Source of the DNA: a bacterium
GTDB taxonomy: Bacteria; Krumholzibacteriota; Krumholzibacteriia; JACNKJ01
Length of the DNA: 32,153 nt
NCBI GenBank assembly: GCA_014382085.1
Contig: JACNKJ010000218.1
Location: forward strand, 1 to 32,153
Direction of reading: 5' to 3'
Below the pieces are notes generated by a model. The model was not told the DNA's origin. It saw only the letters and a program-made list of their open reading frames with translations, and made no database searches. Both the position numbers and the translations under genes were made by a program. Positions within the stretch are counted from its first letter, which is position 1, and each line of letters begins with the position of its first letter. Shown piece after piece: positions 1 to 8,027 of the stretch.

Positions 1-744
1 GGAAACATCGCCTAGGCACAGGGCCCAACGACCACCTCCCATGTCAATGGTGTCGTAGTAATCGCCTCCCACTTCCCTGGCGGGATGGCTGGCGCCGGCC
101 ACCAGGTAACGTGGAATCTCAGGTGCAGCTTTAGGCAGAAGACCCAGCTGGATCTTTCTCGCGAAGCGCAGTTCCTCTTGCACTTCGAGCAAAGCCTGCT
201 CCTCTTCGTAAAGGCGCGCGTTCTCGATGACCTGTGCCGACTGTCCGGCGATAATGGTCAGCAGGCGCTGATCGGCCTCGCTGAATTCGGCACCCTTACG
301 CTTGTTGTAGGCAGTGAGTGCTCCCACCAGTTCCGACTTGGCCATGAGGGGCACGCAGATGAGCGAGTTGATGGCCTGCCCGCCCATTTTGCCAAGACGT
401 GGATCTCCCTTGGGATCGTTGCTGAGCAAAGGTGTGCGATGGTTCATGATCCAACCGAGCAGAACTTGATCCAAATGAAACTGCGTAAGCGAAGCCGAGC
501 TGCCCAGTGCTCGCACCAGGGTCTTGGCTTCCGAAGGTGACTCGCGATCGAGTAGTGTGATGGTGGCCTGCTCGGCATCCACGGCCTTCACGGATCGAAG
601 AATGATCTCGTCGATGATTTCCTGTGTGCTGTAGGACGAGCCGATGGCCCGCGCCAAATCATTGAGGGTGGAAAGCTCCTCCACCGCACGCTGCAGACGC
701 AGATTCTCTTCGCGCAGATTCTCGGCTTCGTTCTTCTTGCTCAT
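1..744 (-). CDS. GAF domain - SpoIIE/RsbU-type PP2C serine phosphatase (partial, C-terminus beyond window)
   Basis: The frame is open from an ATG at 744 to the window edge (248 codons), so the C-terminal catalytic half is missing. A short coiled coil (roughly residues 3-25) is followed by a GAF domain (about 27-175), a helical linker, and the start of a SpoIIE/RsbU phosphatase. The junction motif ARKIQLGLLP and the metal-site motif EVGGDYYD followed by LCLGDVS are clearly visible. Family knowledge: such enzymes dephosphorylate serine or threonine on partner proteins, often anti-sigma antagonists, under control of the sensory GAF domain. The start lies 16 bp after the stop of the upstream small gene, so it is probably the last gene seen of an operon starting with the kinase at 4173. 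Kinase and phosphatase in one operon suggests opposing enzymes on a shared target (inference). Confidence 0.9.
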   Translation of the reverse strand, partial: MSKKNEAENLREENLRLQRAVEELSTLNDLARAIGSSYSTQEIIDEIILRSVKAVDAEQATITLLDRESPSEAKTLVRALGSSASLTQFHLDQVLLGWIMNHRTPLLSNDPKGDPRLGKMGGQAINSLICVPLMAKSELVGALTAYNKRKGAEFSEADQRLLTIIAGQSAQVIENARLYEEEQALLEVQEELRFARKIQLGLLPKAAPEIPRYLVAGASHPAREVGGDYYDTIDMGGGRWALCLGDVS

Positions 745-760
745 GCCGACTTTCGGGCGC

Positions 761-1093
761 TTATCCGCCAATGATTATGGTGGGCTCGATGCCGTCCCCG
801 GGCTTAACCTTGCGGCTGGTGTCCAAACAGAAAATAACGTAATCCTGTGCAAGACCATGAGTTACACTCTGAGCGACACTCTGCGTGCTAGAGCTACCCT
901 TTTTGATGATGAATGAATCAACGCCGAAGACCTGACTGTCTGGAAACACAACTCGGCAATCGCTGGAAGCCTTTGCGGTCGACCAAGTCACCGAATCACC
1001 GCCCTTGAGATTTGTGAGTGCGGCGGCTTCGACAACACAACACTTCGTGGTCAAGGGATGTGGCTTGATGTTCACCTTATGAGATTTGGGCAC
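761..1093 (-). CDS. Small conserved protein of unknown function, paralogue B of a tandem pair
   Basis: This protein of about 110 residues is a paralogue of its upstream neighbour at 1129-1467. Shared blocks are GGDxVTWS, a DC pair, FPDSQVFG, QDYVIFCL, a DGIxPT step and the C-terminal TIIIGG. Both carry an adjacent CC pair near residue 15-20. There is no signal peptide or membrane segment. The frame opens with an ATG at 1108, but that codon runs straight into AGGAGG, and a GTG at 1093 sits 6 nt after this Shine-Dalgarno core. I therefore choose GTG; from ATG the protein would have 115 residues. The VTW/FPD pattern is reminiscent of a small beta-sandwich (cupredoxin- or Ig-like), which is inference only. 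I do not recognise the family. Its position between a kinase and a phosphatase suggests a phosphorylated or ligand-binding partner. Confidence 0.75.
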   Translation of the reverse strand: MPKSHKVNIKPHPLTTKCCVVEAAALTNLKGGDSVTWSTAKASSDCRVVFPDSQVFGVDSFIIKKGSSSTQSVAQSVTHGLAQDYVIFCLDTSRKVKPGDGIEPTIIIGG

Positions 1094-1128
1094 CCTACTC
1101 CTCCTCATTCAATTCGCGTAAAGAACCG

Positions 1129-1467
1129 CTAGCCACCAATGATTATGGTCGGAGAGATTCCGTCGTCGCTGCTCACCTTCTTGCCTGTCATCAGACAGAA
1201 GATTACATAGTCTTGGAACAAACCGGGCTCAAGCCCAGTGGCCACGGTTTTCGTGACGTAAGAACCCAATTCAACAATGAAGGACTCTTCGCCAAAAACC
1301 TGACTGTCGGGAAAGGTTACCTTGAAATTGCAGTCAACGGTATCGGAAACCGACCAGGTAACCTCATCTCCACCTTCTAGCCCATCTAATGGGGCCGTAT
1401 CGATCGAGCAACATTCTCCCGTTTTCGGGTTTTGGCGGATATTCACGGTAATTGGTCCAATAGACAT
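1129..1467 (-). CDS. Small conserved protein of unknown function, paralogue A of a tandem pair
   Basis: This 112-residue protein has its ATG preceded by GGGAGG at good spacing. It lies 33 bp after the kinase stop and 35 bp before paralogue B. It aligns with paralogue B along its whole length, with identical blocks FPDSQVFG, QDYVIFCL and TIIIGG and four matching cysteines (CC pair, the C of the DC pair, the C of FCL). The N-terminal third and the segment after SFI are more divergent, and the charge differs: A is acidic where B is basic (EGGDE against KGGDS). No signal peptide or membrane segment is visible, so it is probably cytoplasmic. The family is not recognised. Duplication followed by charge divergence suggests two partners with related but separate binding roles (inference). 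Confidence 0.8.
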   Translation of the reverse strand: MSIGPITVNIRQNPKTGECCSIDTAPLDGLEGGDEVTWSVSDTVDCNFKVTFPDSQVFGEESFIVELGSYVTKTVATGLEPGLFQDYVIFCLMTGKKVSSDDGISPTIIIGG

Positions 1468-1500
1468 TTGCTTTCCTCCCGGATTTTCACCAACGAGGGC

Positions 1501-4173
1501 CTATTCACCTTCCCCCCTCAGTGAGTTCAAATATTGAACCCATCTCTCATCATCCCTCAATTCACCTAAAAGCGATTCGTTTTCGATCTTGGATCGCGGA
1601 TAGCCGGCCTCCACGCACTTCTTGAGCCATGATAAGGCATCATCGCGGTAGCCCATTTTCTCGTAGGTATGGCCAATTTGAAACATTACTTCGGCATTGC
1701 TGGAGTCGAGTCGCGCTAATTCCTCGAGTAGTTCGAGCGCGTTTTCGTCCTGGTCGAGAATGTGATAATAGCTGGCCAAACGTGACAAGAGAGCCGGTTC
1801 TCTCGGGGTAACAGTCCGTTGATCCTCACAAAGCTCAACAGCTCTGCGGATGGATATGACTCCTTGCTCAGAGGTTTCCTCGATGCGAAATTGCGCCGCC
1901 GCAAGGTTGCCCCAGAGACGATAGTCGTGACTGTGCAAAGCCAAAGCTCCGTTATAGTACTGTATCGCTTTTTCGTAGTCTTCATTCATGTAGTGGTAGG
2001 TGCCCAAGTTTGACAGCGCATCGTAGCTGGGCTTGATTTCGATGGATCGATTGAGCAATTCCGCAGCTTCTTCTCCGCGGCGCAGGTAGAGATAGACACC
2101 GGCCAGATCCGTGTAGCCACGGAAGTAATTCTGCGGGGTTAGTTCCTGCACCTGCTGAAACTCCGCGATGGCTTCTTCGAAGCGGAATTGATCCACATAG
2201 AACAGGCCCAGCTTCTGATGCCCCACCCAGTCATCGGGTCGAATCGCGATGGCCTGCTTCAAAATGGAATCGGCCTTTTCCGCATCGCCTCGCTTCGCAT
2301 AGCTATCGCCCAACTCACGCAATGCGCGGATATTGGAAGGATCTTCGGCCAAGGCCTGATCGAGCAGGGTCAAAGCATGGTCGCACTCTTCGATTTCACG
2401 GAAGATCACGGCCAGTGATATGCGTGCGTCCTGAAGTTCATCATCCAGAACGAGAGATCTCTCGCAATGAGTCACCGCTTTGGGAATCCACTCGTCCTGG
2501 CGGCTCCAGAGATAGCGTTGCCAGTAGGCTTCACCAAGTCCCAATTCGGCGAGGGCGTAATTGGGATCTTTCTCGATGGCCTGAACGAAGAACTCGATGG
2601 CCGTGTCCACCGCATCCAGTTTGGCGCGTCGCTGCAGGTAGTCGAGATCCTGCATGAAGCCAAGACCCTTGAGGTAGTACTCCTGCGCCAAGCTCACTTG
2701 AGTGAGGCCCGCTTCCAGCGCCAGCAGTTCCTCGGGACTGAGTTCAACTCGCAGCATTTCAATCAAAGCACCCAGGACGTCGGCCTGCAACACGGAAGCC
2801 TTGCTCACCGAATCTTCCAGCACGGCGGAATTCAAAGTGCGGTGACTGTCGGGGTCGGTGAGATTCAGCGTAAGGGTGATATCTCCATTGTCCCGCGCCA
2901 CGCTTCCCACCACGGCCAGGTTCACGCCGAACACCTGCCGCGCTTCCATGGGACTTGTGATCTCGCTTTTGCGAATGTCCGCCGCAGGCACCACCCAAAA
3001 TGCGTCGCGGAGTCCTTCGAGCTGAGTGAGTTTACTGCTCAAATACTCGTGCAGGCCGTCACCCAAGGCCTGGTTTTCGGGATCACCGCCGATGTTGGCG
3101 AAGGGCAGAATCGCAAGGTACTTGCGATCGGGAATGCCCTCGCCGCCACCTCGCAACCAGGAACTGCCGGGACCATCCAATGCCACCCAGGCCAGGATCA
3201 GGGTGAAGAAGGCGGCGGGCATCCATCGCTTCCAGGGTCGCCGTCTCGCGTCGGCAGGTAGCTTTGCGCCTCCGCCCACTGTGGCCAAATCGGCGCGCAA
3301 TTTATCCACGCTTTGATAGCGAAGTAGAGGATCTTTCTGCAGGCATCGCCTAAGAATGCCCGTGACCCCCGCGTCAAAGGCGCTGGCATCCCCCTGAAGG
3401 CCACGGGGTTCCATGTGACAGATGGCGTACATGACGCCGGGTTCGTGATCGCCCTGAAAGGCCTTCTGCCCCGTGAGCATTTCATAGAGCAGTGCGCCCA
3501 AGGACCAAACGTCGCTGCGACTGTCCACCGCTTCTCCGCGGGCCTGCTCGGGCGACATGTAGGCCGCCGTACCCACGGCCGCTCCAAGCTGTGTCAATTC
3601 CGGCGAGCCGCTTGTTTTGGCCAGTCCGAAGTCGGTGATAATGGCCTTGTTCGCGGGAGTGATCATGATGTTGCCGGGCTTGATGTCTCGATGAACCACA
3701 TTCTTGCCGTGGGCCTCACCCAAACCCTCGGCGATCTGTAAGGCGTAGCTCAAGGCCGCATTGCGGTCGAGGGGACCGTCCACCAGCAAATCTTTGAGGC
3801 TGCTTCCTTCGAGATAGGCCATGGAGATGTAGGTGTGGCCATCTACTTCATCGATCTCGTGTACGGTGCATATATTGGGATGGCTCAATGAAGCAGCCGC
3901 ACGGGCTTCGTTGAGAAAGCGAACGCGATCTTCGTCGTCGCTGAGGAGATGGCCGGACAGGAACTTCAAGGCTACTTCGCGCTGAAGCTTGGTGTCCTCG
4001 GCCCTATAGACGATACCCATGCCCCCTTCGCCTAGCAGCGAGAGGATTTGATAGTGGGCGACCGTCTTACCGATGAGATCCTGAGTCAATGGATGGAATC
4101 CTCTCCGGATCGCGGCGGGGATAAGCGAAATAGGTCCGAAATTATGGCTCACGGAGTCTAGCCGAGGGACCAT
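1501..4173 (-). CDS. Membrane Ser/Thr protein kinase with TolB-like and TPR sensor region
   Basis: From the ATG at 4173 the protein is 890 residues long. The Hanks-type kinase domain covers about 41-298: P-loop GEGGMG, catalytic Lys70 in ALK, catalytic loop HRDIKPGN (161-168), DFG (181-183), and MSPEQARGE in place of APE. A basic stretch and one membrane segment (about 318-334) follow. Next comes a TolB/FlgO-like segment (ILPFANIGGDPE, about 353-475) and then TPR repeats to the C-terminus (about eight or nine), ending in the LLGELRDDERW motif typical of this family. The kinase should be cytoplasmic and the TPR part across the membrane. The start is uncertain: a TTG at 4089 behind GGAGAGGA fits the usual start of the family (just before IGKTVAHYQI), while the ATG at 4173 has AGGAG at a long 12 nt spacing. 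It is the first gene of the operon with the small paralogues and the phosphatase. Confidence 0.93.
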   Translation of the reverse strand: MVPRLDSVSHNFGPISLIPAAIRRGFHPLTQDLIGKTVAHYQILSLLGEGGMGIVYRAEDTKLQREVALKFLSGHLLSDDEDRVRFLNEARAAASLSHPNICTVHEIDEVDGHTYISMAYLEGSSLKDLLVDGPLDRNAALSYALQIAEGLGEAHGKNVVHRDIKPGNIMITPANKAIITDFGLAKTSGSPELTQLGAAVGTAAYMSPEQARGEAVDSRSDVWSLGALLYEMLTGQKAFQGDHEPGVMYAICHMEPRGLQGDASAFDAGVTGILRRCLQKDPLLRYQSVDKLRADLATVGGGAKLPADARRRPWKRWMPAAFFTLILAWVALDGPGSSWLRGGGEGIPDRKYLAILPFANIGGDPENQALGDGLHEYLSSKLTQLEGLRDAFWVVPAADIRKSEITSPMEARQVFGVNLAVVGSVARDNGDITLTLNLTDPDSHRTLNSAVLEDSVSKASVLQADVLGALIEMLRVELSPEELLALEAGLTQVSLAQEYYLKGLGFMQDLDYLQRRAKLDAVDTAIEFFVQAIEKDPNYALAELGLGEAYWQRYLWSRQDEWIPKAVTHCERSLVLDDELQDARISLAVIFREIEECDHALTLLDQALAEDPSNIRALRELGDSYAKRGDAEKADSILKQAIAIRPDDWVGHQKLGLFYVDQFRFEEAIAEFQQVQELTPQNYFRGYTDLAGVYLYLRRGEEAAELLNRSIEIKPSYDALSNLGTYHYMNEDYEKAIQYYNGALALHSHDYRLWGNLAAAQFRIEETSEQGVISIRRAVELCEDQRTVTPREPALLSRLASYYHILDQDENALELLEELARLDSSNAEVMFQIGHTYEKMGYRDDALSWLKKCVEAGYPRSKIENESLLGELRDDERWVQYLNSLRGEGE

Positions 4174-4244
4174 CGGGGCGCAATGCTCCTTTATAGCACT
4201 GCCCCTAGGGTTTATATTGGATCTCCACCCGAAATGAGGTCTTC

Positions 4245-5414
4245 ATGCCCCGCCCTCACGAGCTGCGCGATCATCCATTTCAGCAAACCATCTATCATCG
4301 CCTCACCGAAGCGGTGGCATCGGGGCGCTCCCCCGTGAAAGACTTCCTGGCCTTGCACTTGGGCGACACGCTACTGGACTTGCCGGCTGAAATGAATTCG
4401 CCGCTTGAAGAAGAAAACTGGGACGCACGATGGTCGCGATATGGAGATCCTCAAGGTGAGATCGAACTGCGCCGGCGTTTGGTGGAGAAGCTTCAAATTG
4501 TGAATGGAATTCCGGTGTCGGGACCCGAAGAACTACAGCTTTCCTTCGGCGCCACCGGCGGTCTGCATTTGATTATGCGCCGCCTGCTGGATCCCGGCGA
4601 TGAAATTCTAACCCTTTCGCCTTATTGGGCCATTCTTCGCGTTGTGGCAAAGACTGCCGAGCGCAAACTGGTGGAAGTGCCCTTCTTCGATCGTGTGAAT
4701 GCCGTCTCCGATGAAGAGCTGCCCGGACTTATCGAGCCCTACCTCAGCGAAAAGACCCGTGCCATCTATTTCAACACGCCCAACAATCCCAGCGGAGTGG
4801 CCCTTCGCCCGGGACAGATAAAGGCCTTGGCGAAATTCGCCGCAGGAAATGATCTTTGGATCATCGCGGATGAGGCCTACGAAGATTTCCTTTGGGCTGA
4901 TTTCAAACATGTTTGCATCGCATCCTTGCCCGAGGCTTTCGAGCGCAGCGTGAGCGTGTTCAGCTATTCCAAGAGCTATGCCGCGGCGGGCTTGCGTCTG
5001 GGCTACGTGGCTGCTCCAGCAGGAACCATCGCGGCTTTGAATCCCGGTCAGGTGGGCGTCGGATATGAAGTGAATCGTCCGGCTCAGGCGGCGGGCTTAC
5101 GGGGGCTTGCAAGACGGGAAGCGATCATTCCCCGATTGCGGGCTCAGTACCTGCAAGGCCTTCAGGCCGCGGAGGAGAATTTGGATTTACCCTATCTCGC
5201 GCCCCAAGGCTCCTACTTCCTATTCTTGGATTTACGCGATCGATGGGCGGGGCTCGGCGAAGAGGAAAAGCTTGAGCGCATGCTCGAAGCGGGCGTGAGC
5301 CTCAGCCCCGGTGAGCACTTCGGCCACGACTACGACGGATGGGCCCGCTTCTGTTACACTTGCGAGGAGCCGGATCGCATCGCCGAAGCTGCGCGAAGAG
5401 TGAGTCGGCTATAG
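4245..5414 (+). CDS. PLP-dependent aminotransferase, class I/II (fold type I)
   Basis: The 389-residue protein has the aspartate aminotransferase fold signature. FGATGGLHLI (101-110) would bind the cofactor phosphate. NTPNNPSG (177-184) and DEAYEDF (209-215) supply the Asn, Asp209 and Tyr that contact the pyridine ring. The Schiff-base Lys243 lies in SYSKSYAAAGLRLGY, with the following Arg as a phosphate ligand. A C-terminal Arg in WARFCY is the likely substrate carboxylate binder. The ATG has GAGG 6 bp upstream. It is divergent from the kinase operon across about 70 bp and convergent with the next gene across 23 bp, so it appears to stand alone. Substrate cannot be deduced from the sequence; amino-acid to 2-oxo-acid transfer is family knowledge. 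Confidence 0.92.
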   Translation: MPRPHELRDHPFQQTIYHRLTEAVASGRSPVKDFLALHLGDTLLDLPAEMNSPLEEENWDARWSRYGDPQGEIELRRRLVEKLQIVNGIPVSGPEELQLSFGATGGLHLIMRRLLDPGDEILTLSPYWAILRVVAKTAERKLVEVPFFDRVNAVSDEELPGLIEPYLSEKTRAIYFNTPNNPSGVALRPGQIKALAKFAAGNDLWIIADEAYEDFLWADFKHVCIASLPEAFERSVSVFSYSKSYAAAGLRLGYVAAPAGTIAALNPGQVGVGYEVNRPAQAAGLRGLARREAIIPRLRAQYLQGLQAAEENLDLPYLAPQGSYFLFLDLRDRWAGLGEEEKLERMLEAGVSLSPGEHFGHDYDGWARFCYTCEEPDRIAEAARRVSRL

Positions 5415-5437
5415 TTCTCATCCCTGAAGAAATACTG

Positions 5438-6397
5438 TTACTTCAAGAGCACCAAACGCTCTCGAGTTTGGCGGCCACCCGATTCGAGCGAAGCGAAATA
5501 GAGTCCCGCAGCAAGCGCATTACCGGCTTGGTCGCGGCCGTTCCAATCCACGGTGAATTCTCCCACCTGACCCTGCCCTTCAAACAAGGTTGCAACATGT
5601 CTTCCGGCGATGTCGTGGATGCGCAGGCTCACATGGCCGGCCACCTCGACTTTCGCACGCAACTGCGTATTGGGATTGAAGGGATTGGGATAGGCCCTTA
5701 ACTCAAATTTGCTGGCAGGCACCGCTGCGTCAGTGGGCAGAGTGGAAAGACAGTAGGCCATGTCTTGGGGAATCATGGTGAAGTTATCGATCGAGGTCCA
5801 TCGGGTGTATCCCCAATTCGCGGCGTCCAACCATGCGGGACAAGCGCCATAACTAACTTCCCATGGAGTGGCCACGATTCCCGTGAAGGGCTCCTGCGTT
5901 CCCCAAGAGATGAGAGCCGTGGCACCAATGGACATAAACTCCCCTACCTCAAGTGGAGGATCCAGGTGAACGCGCAGCTCATAGACCGTGCTACTGGTGT
6001 TATCGAATATGAGATCCTTGTCGAGATCGACCCAGGGCACCTCAACGGAATGGTAGGGAACCAGCTCCGGTGGACAGGCTTCATGGTAAAAGTTCAAACG
6101 AATGCCGTCGGGTTCGGTCCAGTAGGGTCCGCCACCGTAGTACCACTCTCCCAACCATAAGGTCACCGTGCTAATCAGCTCTCCGGTGAACTCCACAGGG
6201 ATATCATCGGCGATTTCCCCGTTTTGGCCCGACGACATCTGATAGATCATGCTGTAGTCGGGATCCTGGCAATAAATCACGTCACGCGCTTTGCCCGAGC
6301 CATCGAATTCGTTTGGTGGAGAAAAGAGAGGTATGGAATCAGCGAGCAGTGGGATCAGCAATAAAACGAGGACAAGACAAGACCTGGCAATAGACAT
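5438..6397 (-). CDS. Secreted protein with FlgD/Por-type C-terminal sorting domain
   Basis: The protein has 319 residues from the ATG at 6397, which has GAGG just upstream; an upstream in-frame TTG is less likely. A signal peptide (about 1-20, hydrophobic core LVLVLLLIPLL) is followed by a beta-rich, Trp/Tyr-rich region without a family I can name. The last roughly 85 residues begin with YPNPFNP, contain HDIAGRHVATLF and GLYFASLESG, and end in RLVLLK. This is the FlgD Ig-like / type IX sorting domain pattern. Such domains occur on exported surface proteins in FCB-group bacteria. No type IX machinery is seen in this window. It lies 62 bp downstream of pilD on the same strand, with no clear terminator between, so partial read-through from the pilus operon is possible. 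The minus strand just upstream has an AT-rich TATGAT element that could be its own -10 box. Confidence 0.85.
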   Translation of the reverse strand: MSIARSCLVLVLLLIPLLADSIPLFSPPNEFDGSGKARDVIYCQDPDYSMIYQMSSGQNGEIADDIPVEFTGELISTVTLWLGEWYYGGGPYWTEPDGIRLNFYHEACPPELVPYHSVEVPWVDLDKDLIFDNTSSTVYELRVHLDPPLEVGEFMSIGATALISWGTQEPFTGIVATPWEVSYGACPAWLDAANWGYTRWTSIDNFTMIPQDMAYCLSTLPTDAAVPASKFELRAYPNPFNPNTQLRAKVEVAGHVSLRIHDIAGRHVATLFEGQGQVGEFTVDWNGRDQAGNALAAGLYFASLESGGRQTRERLVLLK

Positions 6398-6459
6398 GGC
6401 GCACCTCAAGGTCGAATTGGGTGGATAACTCGAGGCGCAAGTTTATCATAATTATTGGC

Positions 6460-7239
6460 CTAGGGGAACCAGGTCCAGAGCCGGGAACCAAGTAGCAGTA
6501 CGGCTGCGGCCGCAGGACCCAAGAAGGGGCCATAGGGCAAGGTGGATTGCCCCGAACCCTTGTGCTTGAAAATAATGTAGAGCCCGAAAGCCGTTCCGAT
6601 CAAGGAACCTAAAAGAAGACTGGTGAGCATACCCTGCCAGCCCAACCAGGCACCCAACATGGCTGCAAGCTTGATGTCCCCCCCGCCCATGCCGTCCACT
6701 CCACGAATTATTTTATAGATCGTGAAGACCAGCAGAAGCCAACCGGCACCGATCACGATCCCTAGACCGGAGTCGACCCAACTAATCCCTAACGCGGGAG
6801 CGATGGCGAATCCGACGATGATCCCCGGAATGGTGATCATGTCGGGAATGATCCCGTGATCCAGATCAATGAAGACTACCGCCATCATGGCGAGCAGAAA
6901 GGTAGAGCGCAGTACGGCCGTGGCGAAATGGTCGGACATCAAGGCGGCGGTTAGTAGACTGATAGCGCCGAGCAATTCGACGAGAGGATAGCGCATGCTG
7001 ATGGGCGTTTTGCAGTGCCTGCAACGTCCGCGTAACAGAAGGTAACTGAAAACCGGAATGTTGTCTCTCGGCAGAATGGGTTCTTTGCATTCAGGGCAAC
7101 GGGATCGCGGCCGCGAGAGGGATATGCCCAAGGGAAACCGATGGATAACCACATTCATGAAACTGCCCAGGCACAGTCCCAGCACAAGAATCAGGAGCGG
7201 CATGAATGGTAAAGCGTTCATCCAAGTTGGCAGTAACAT
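6460..7239 (-). CDS. pilD: Type IV prepilin peptidase / N-methyltransferase
   Basis: The protein has 259 residues. I chose the ATG at 7239, which has AAGGAG 8 bp upstream; a GTG nine bases earlier overlaps that Shine-Dalgarno sequence. It is a polytopic inner-membrane aspartic peptidase with the N-terminal LGSFMNVVIHR motif, a zinc-type tetracysteine pair (CPEC and CRHC), and both catalytic aspartates in DLDHGIIPD and GMGGGDIKL. Family knowledge: it cleaves prepilin leaders after Gly and N-methylates the new first residue. Its substrates here should be PilA (17323-17757) and the three minor pilins. It is the last core gene of the pilus cluster, 39 bp after the unknown membrane protein. Confidence 0.96.
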   Translation of the reverse strand: MLLPTWMNALPFMPLLILVLGLCLGSFMNVVIHRFPLGISLSRPRSRCPECKEPILPRDNIPVFSYLLLRGRCRHCKTPISMRYPLVELLGAISLLTAALMSDHFATAVLRSTFLLAMMAVVFIDLDHGIIPDMITIPGIIVGFAIAPALGISWVDSGLGIVIGAGWLLLVFTIYKIIRGVDGMGGGDIKLAAMLGAWLGWQGMLTSLLLGSLIGTAFGLYIIFKHKGSGQSTLPYGPFLGPAAAAVLLLGSRLWTWFP

Positions 7240-7278
7240 TTCAGGCACTCCTTAGAATCCGTTCCAGGGCCTATAAGC

Positions 7279-8010
7279 TTAACGATGTGAAAAGACCAAG
7301 TAGCCGAAAGCGCTCAGCAGAATGGCCAGCAAAATCGCCGTCCAAAGCGGCCCGTAGGTAATCATGATGGGTTCCATAAAGCCCTGCACCTGACCCCAAA
7401 CATCACTTCCCAATCCCGAGATGTTTCGTAGGACTTCTCCAAAACTTTGGGGCGGATTGAGCTTGAATCCATTTCCGCTGTTTTCCAGACCCATAGCCTT
7501 GGCAAGGACGAGAAGGAAAACGATGACCAATAATCCTGTGAACATGGGTGCACTTTTAGCGATCACAAGGCGCTTGGTTTGCCCACTATTGGGGGCCTTG
7601 GCACCGGGAAGGCTAGCTACGAGCTTTCTCGGAGATTCGCTCGCCCTCTTCAGCTCCATTCCCTTAAGTCGATTCAGAAAGATGAAGTGATCATGCCAGA
7701 TTTTGTCGAACTCATCGACATTCCAGGGCTCATCTTGGTCTTCGTGAGGAAGAGTGTGATGATCCTGGATCATCGACATGACGGCCTCCACCTTAAGGCA
7801 GATATCATCGTTTTGATCCAGGGGAAGGATGGAATTCAACCACTCGAGATCCACGGCCAACTTGCCCTTGAGTTTTAGAAATTCCTTCTCAGCCAAGGCG
7901 GTAAGAGTGTTCTTGCCTCCATAGCTAACGGCCAGCACGCGGAACTCAACCCAATGATTGAGAAGGCTCTTCATGCGCAATCGTGAACCGAAGGAGTTTA
8001 GAACTCGCAT
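7279..8010 (-). CDS. Unknown membrane protein in the pilus operon, downstream of the PilT-like ATPase
   Basis: The 243-residue protein has an ATG preceded by GGAGA and starts 17 bp after the pilT-like stop. It consists of a soluble N-terminal half (1-150) rich in charged and His/Asp/Trp residues (a DHHTLPHEDQDEPW patch near 83-96), a membrane segment at about 154-174, a roughly 45-residue loop with a predicted extracytoplasmic GLGSDVWGQ stretch, and a second membrane segment at about 221-240 ending in SHR. There is no signal peptide, so both ends would be cytoplasmic. I do not recognise the family. Close packing between pilT and pilD suggests a pilus-related role, such as anchoring or regulating the neighbouring ATPase (inference). 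Confidence 0.85.
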   Translation of the reverse strand: MRVLNSFGSRLRMKSLLNHWVEFRVLAVSYGGKNTLTALAEKEFLKLKGKLAVDLEWLNSILPLDQNDDICLKVEAVMSMIQDHHTLPHEDQDEPWNVDEFDKIWHDHFIFLNRLKGMELKRASESPRKLVASLPGAKAPNSGQTKRLVIAKSAPMFTGLLVIVFLLVLAKAMGLENSGNGFKLNPPQSFGEVLRNISGLGSDVWGQVQGFMEPIMITYGPLWTAILLAILLSAFGYLVFSHR

Positions 8011-8027
8011 GTCGGATCTCCTGATCT

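Noticed and set aside
2467..3261. A 264-codon plus-strand frame inside the kinase gene
   Set aside because: It lies wholly antisense to the TPR and TolB-like coding region, which has strong family motifs.
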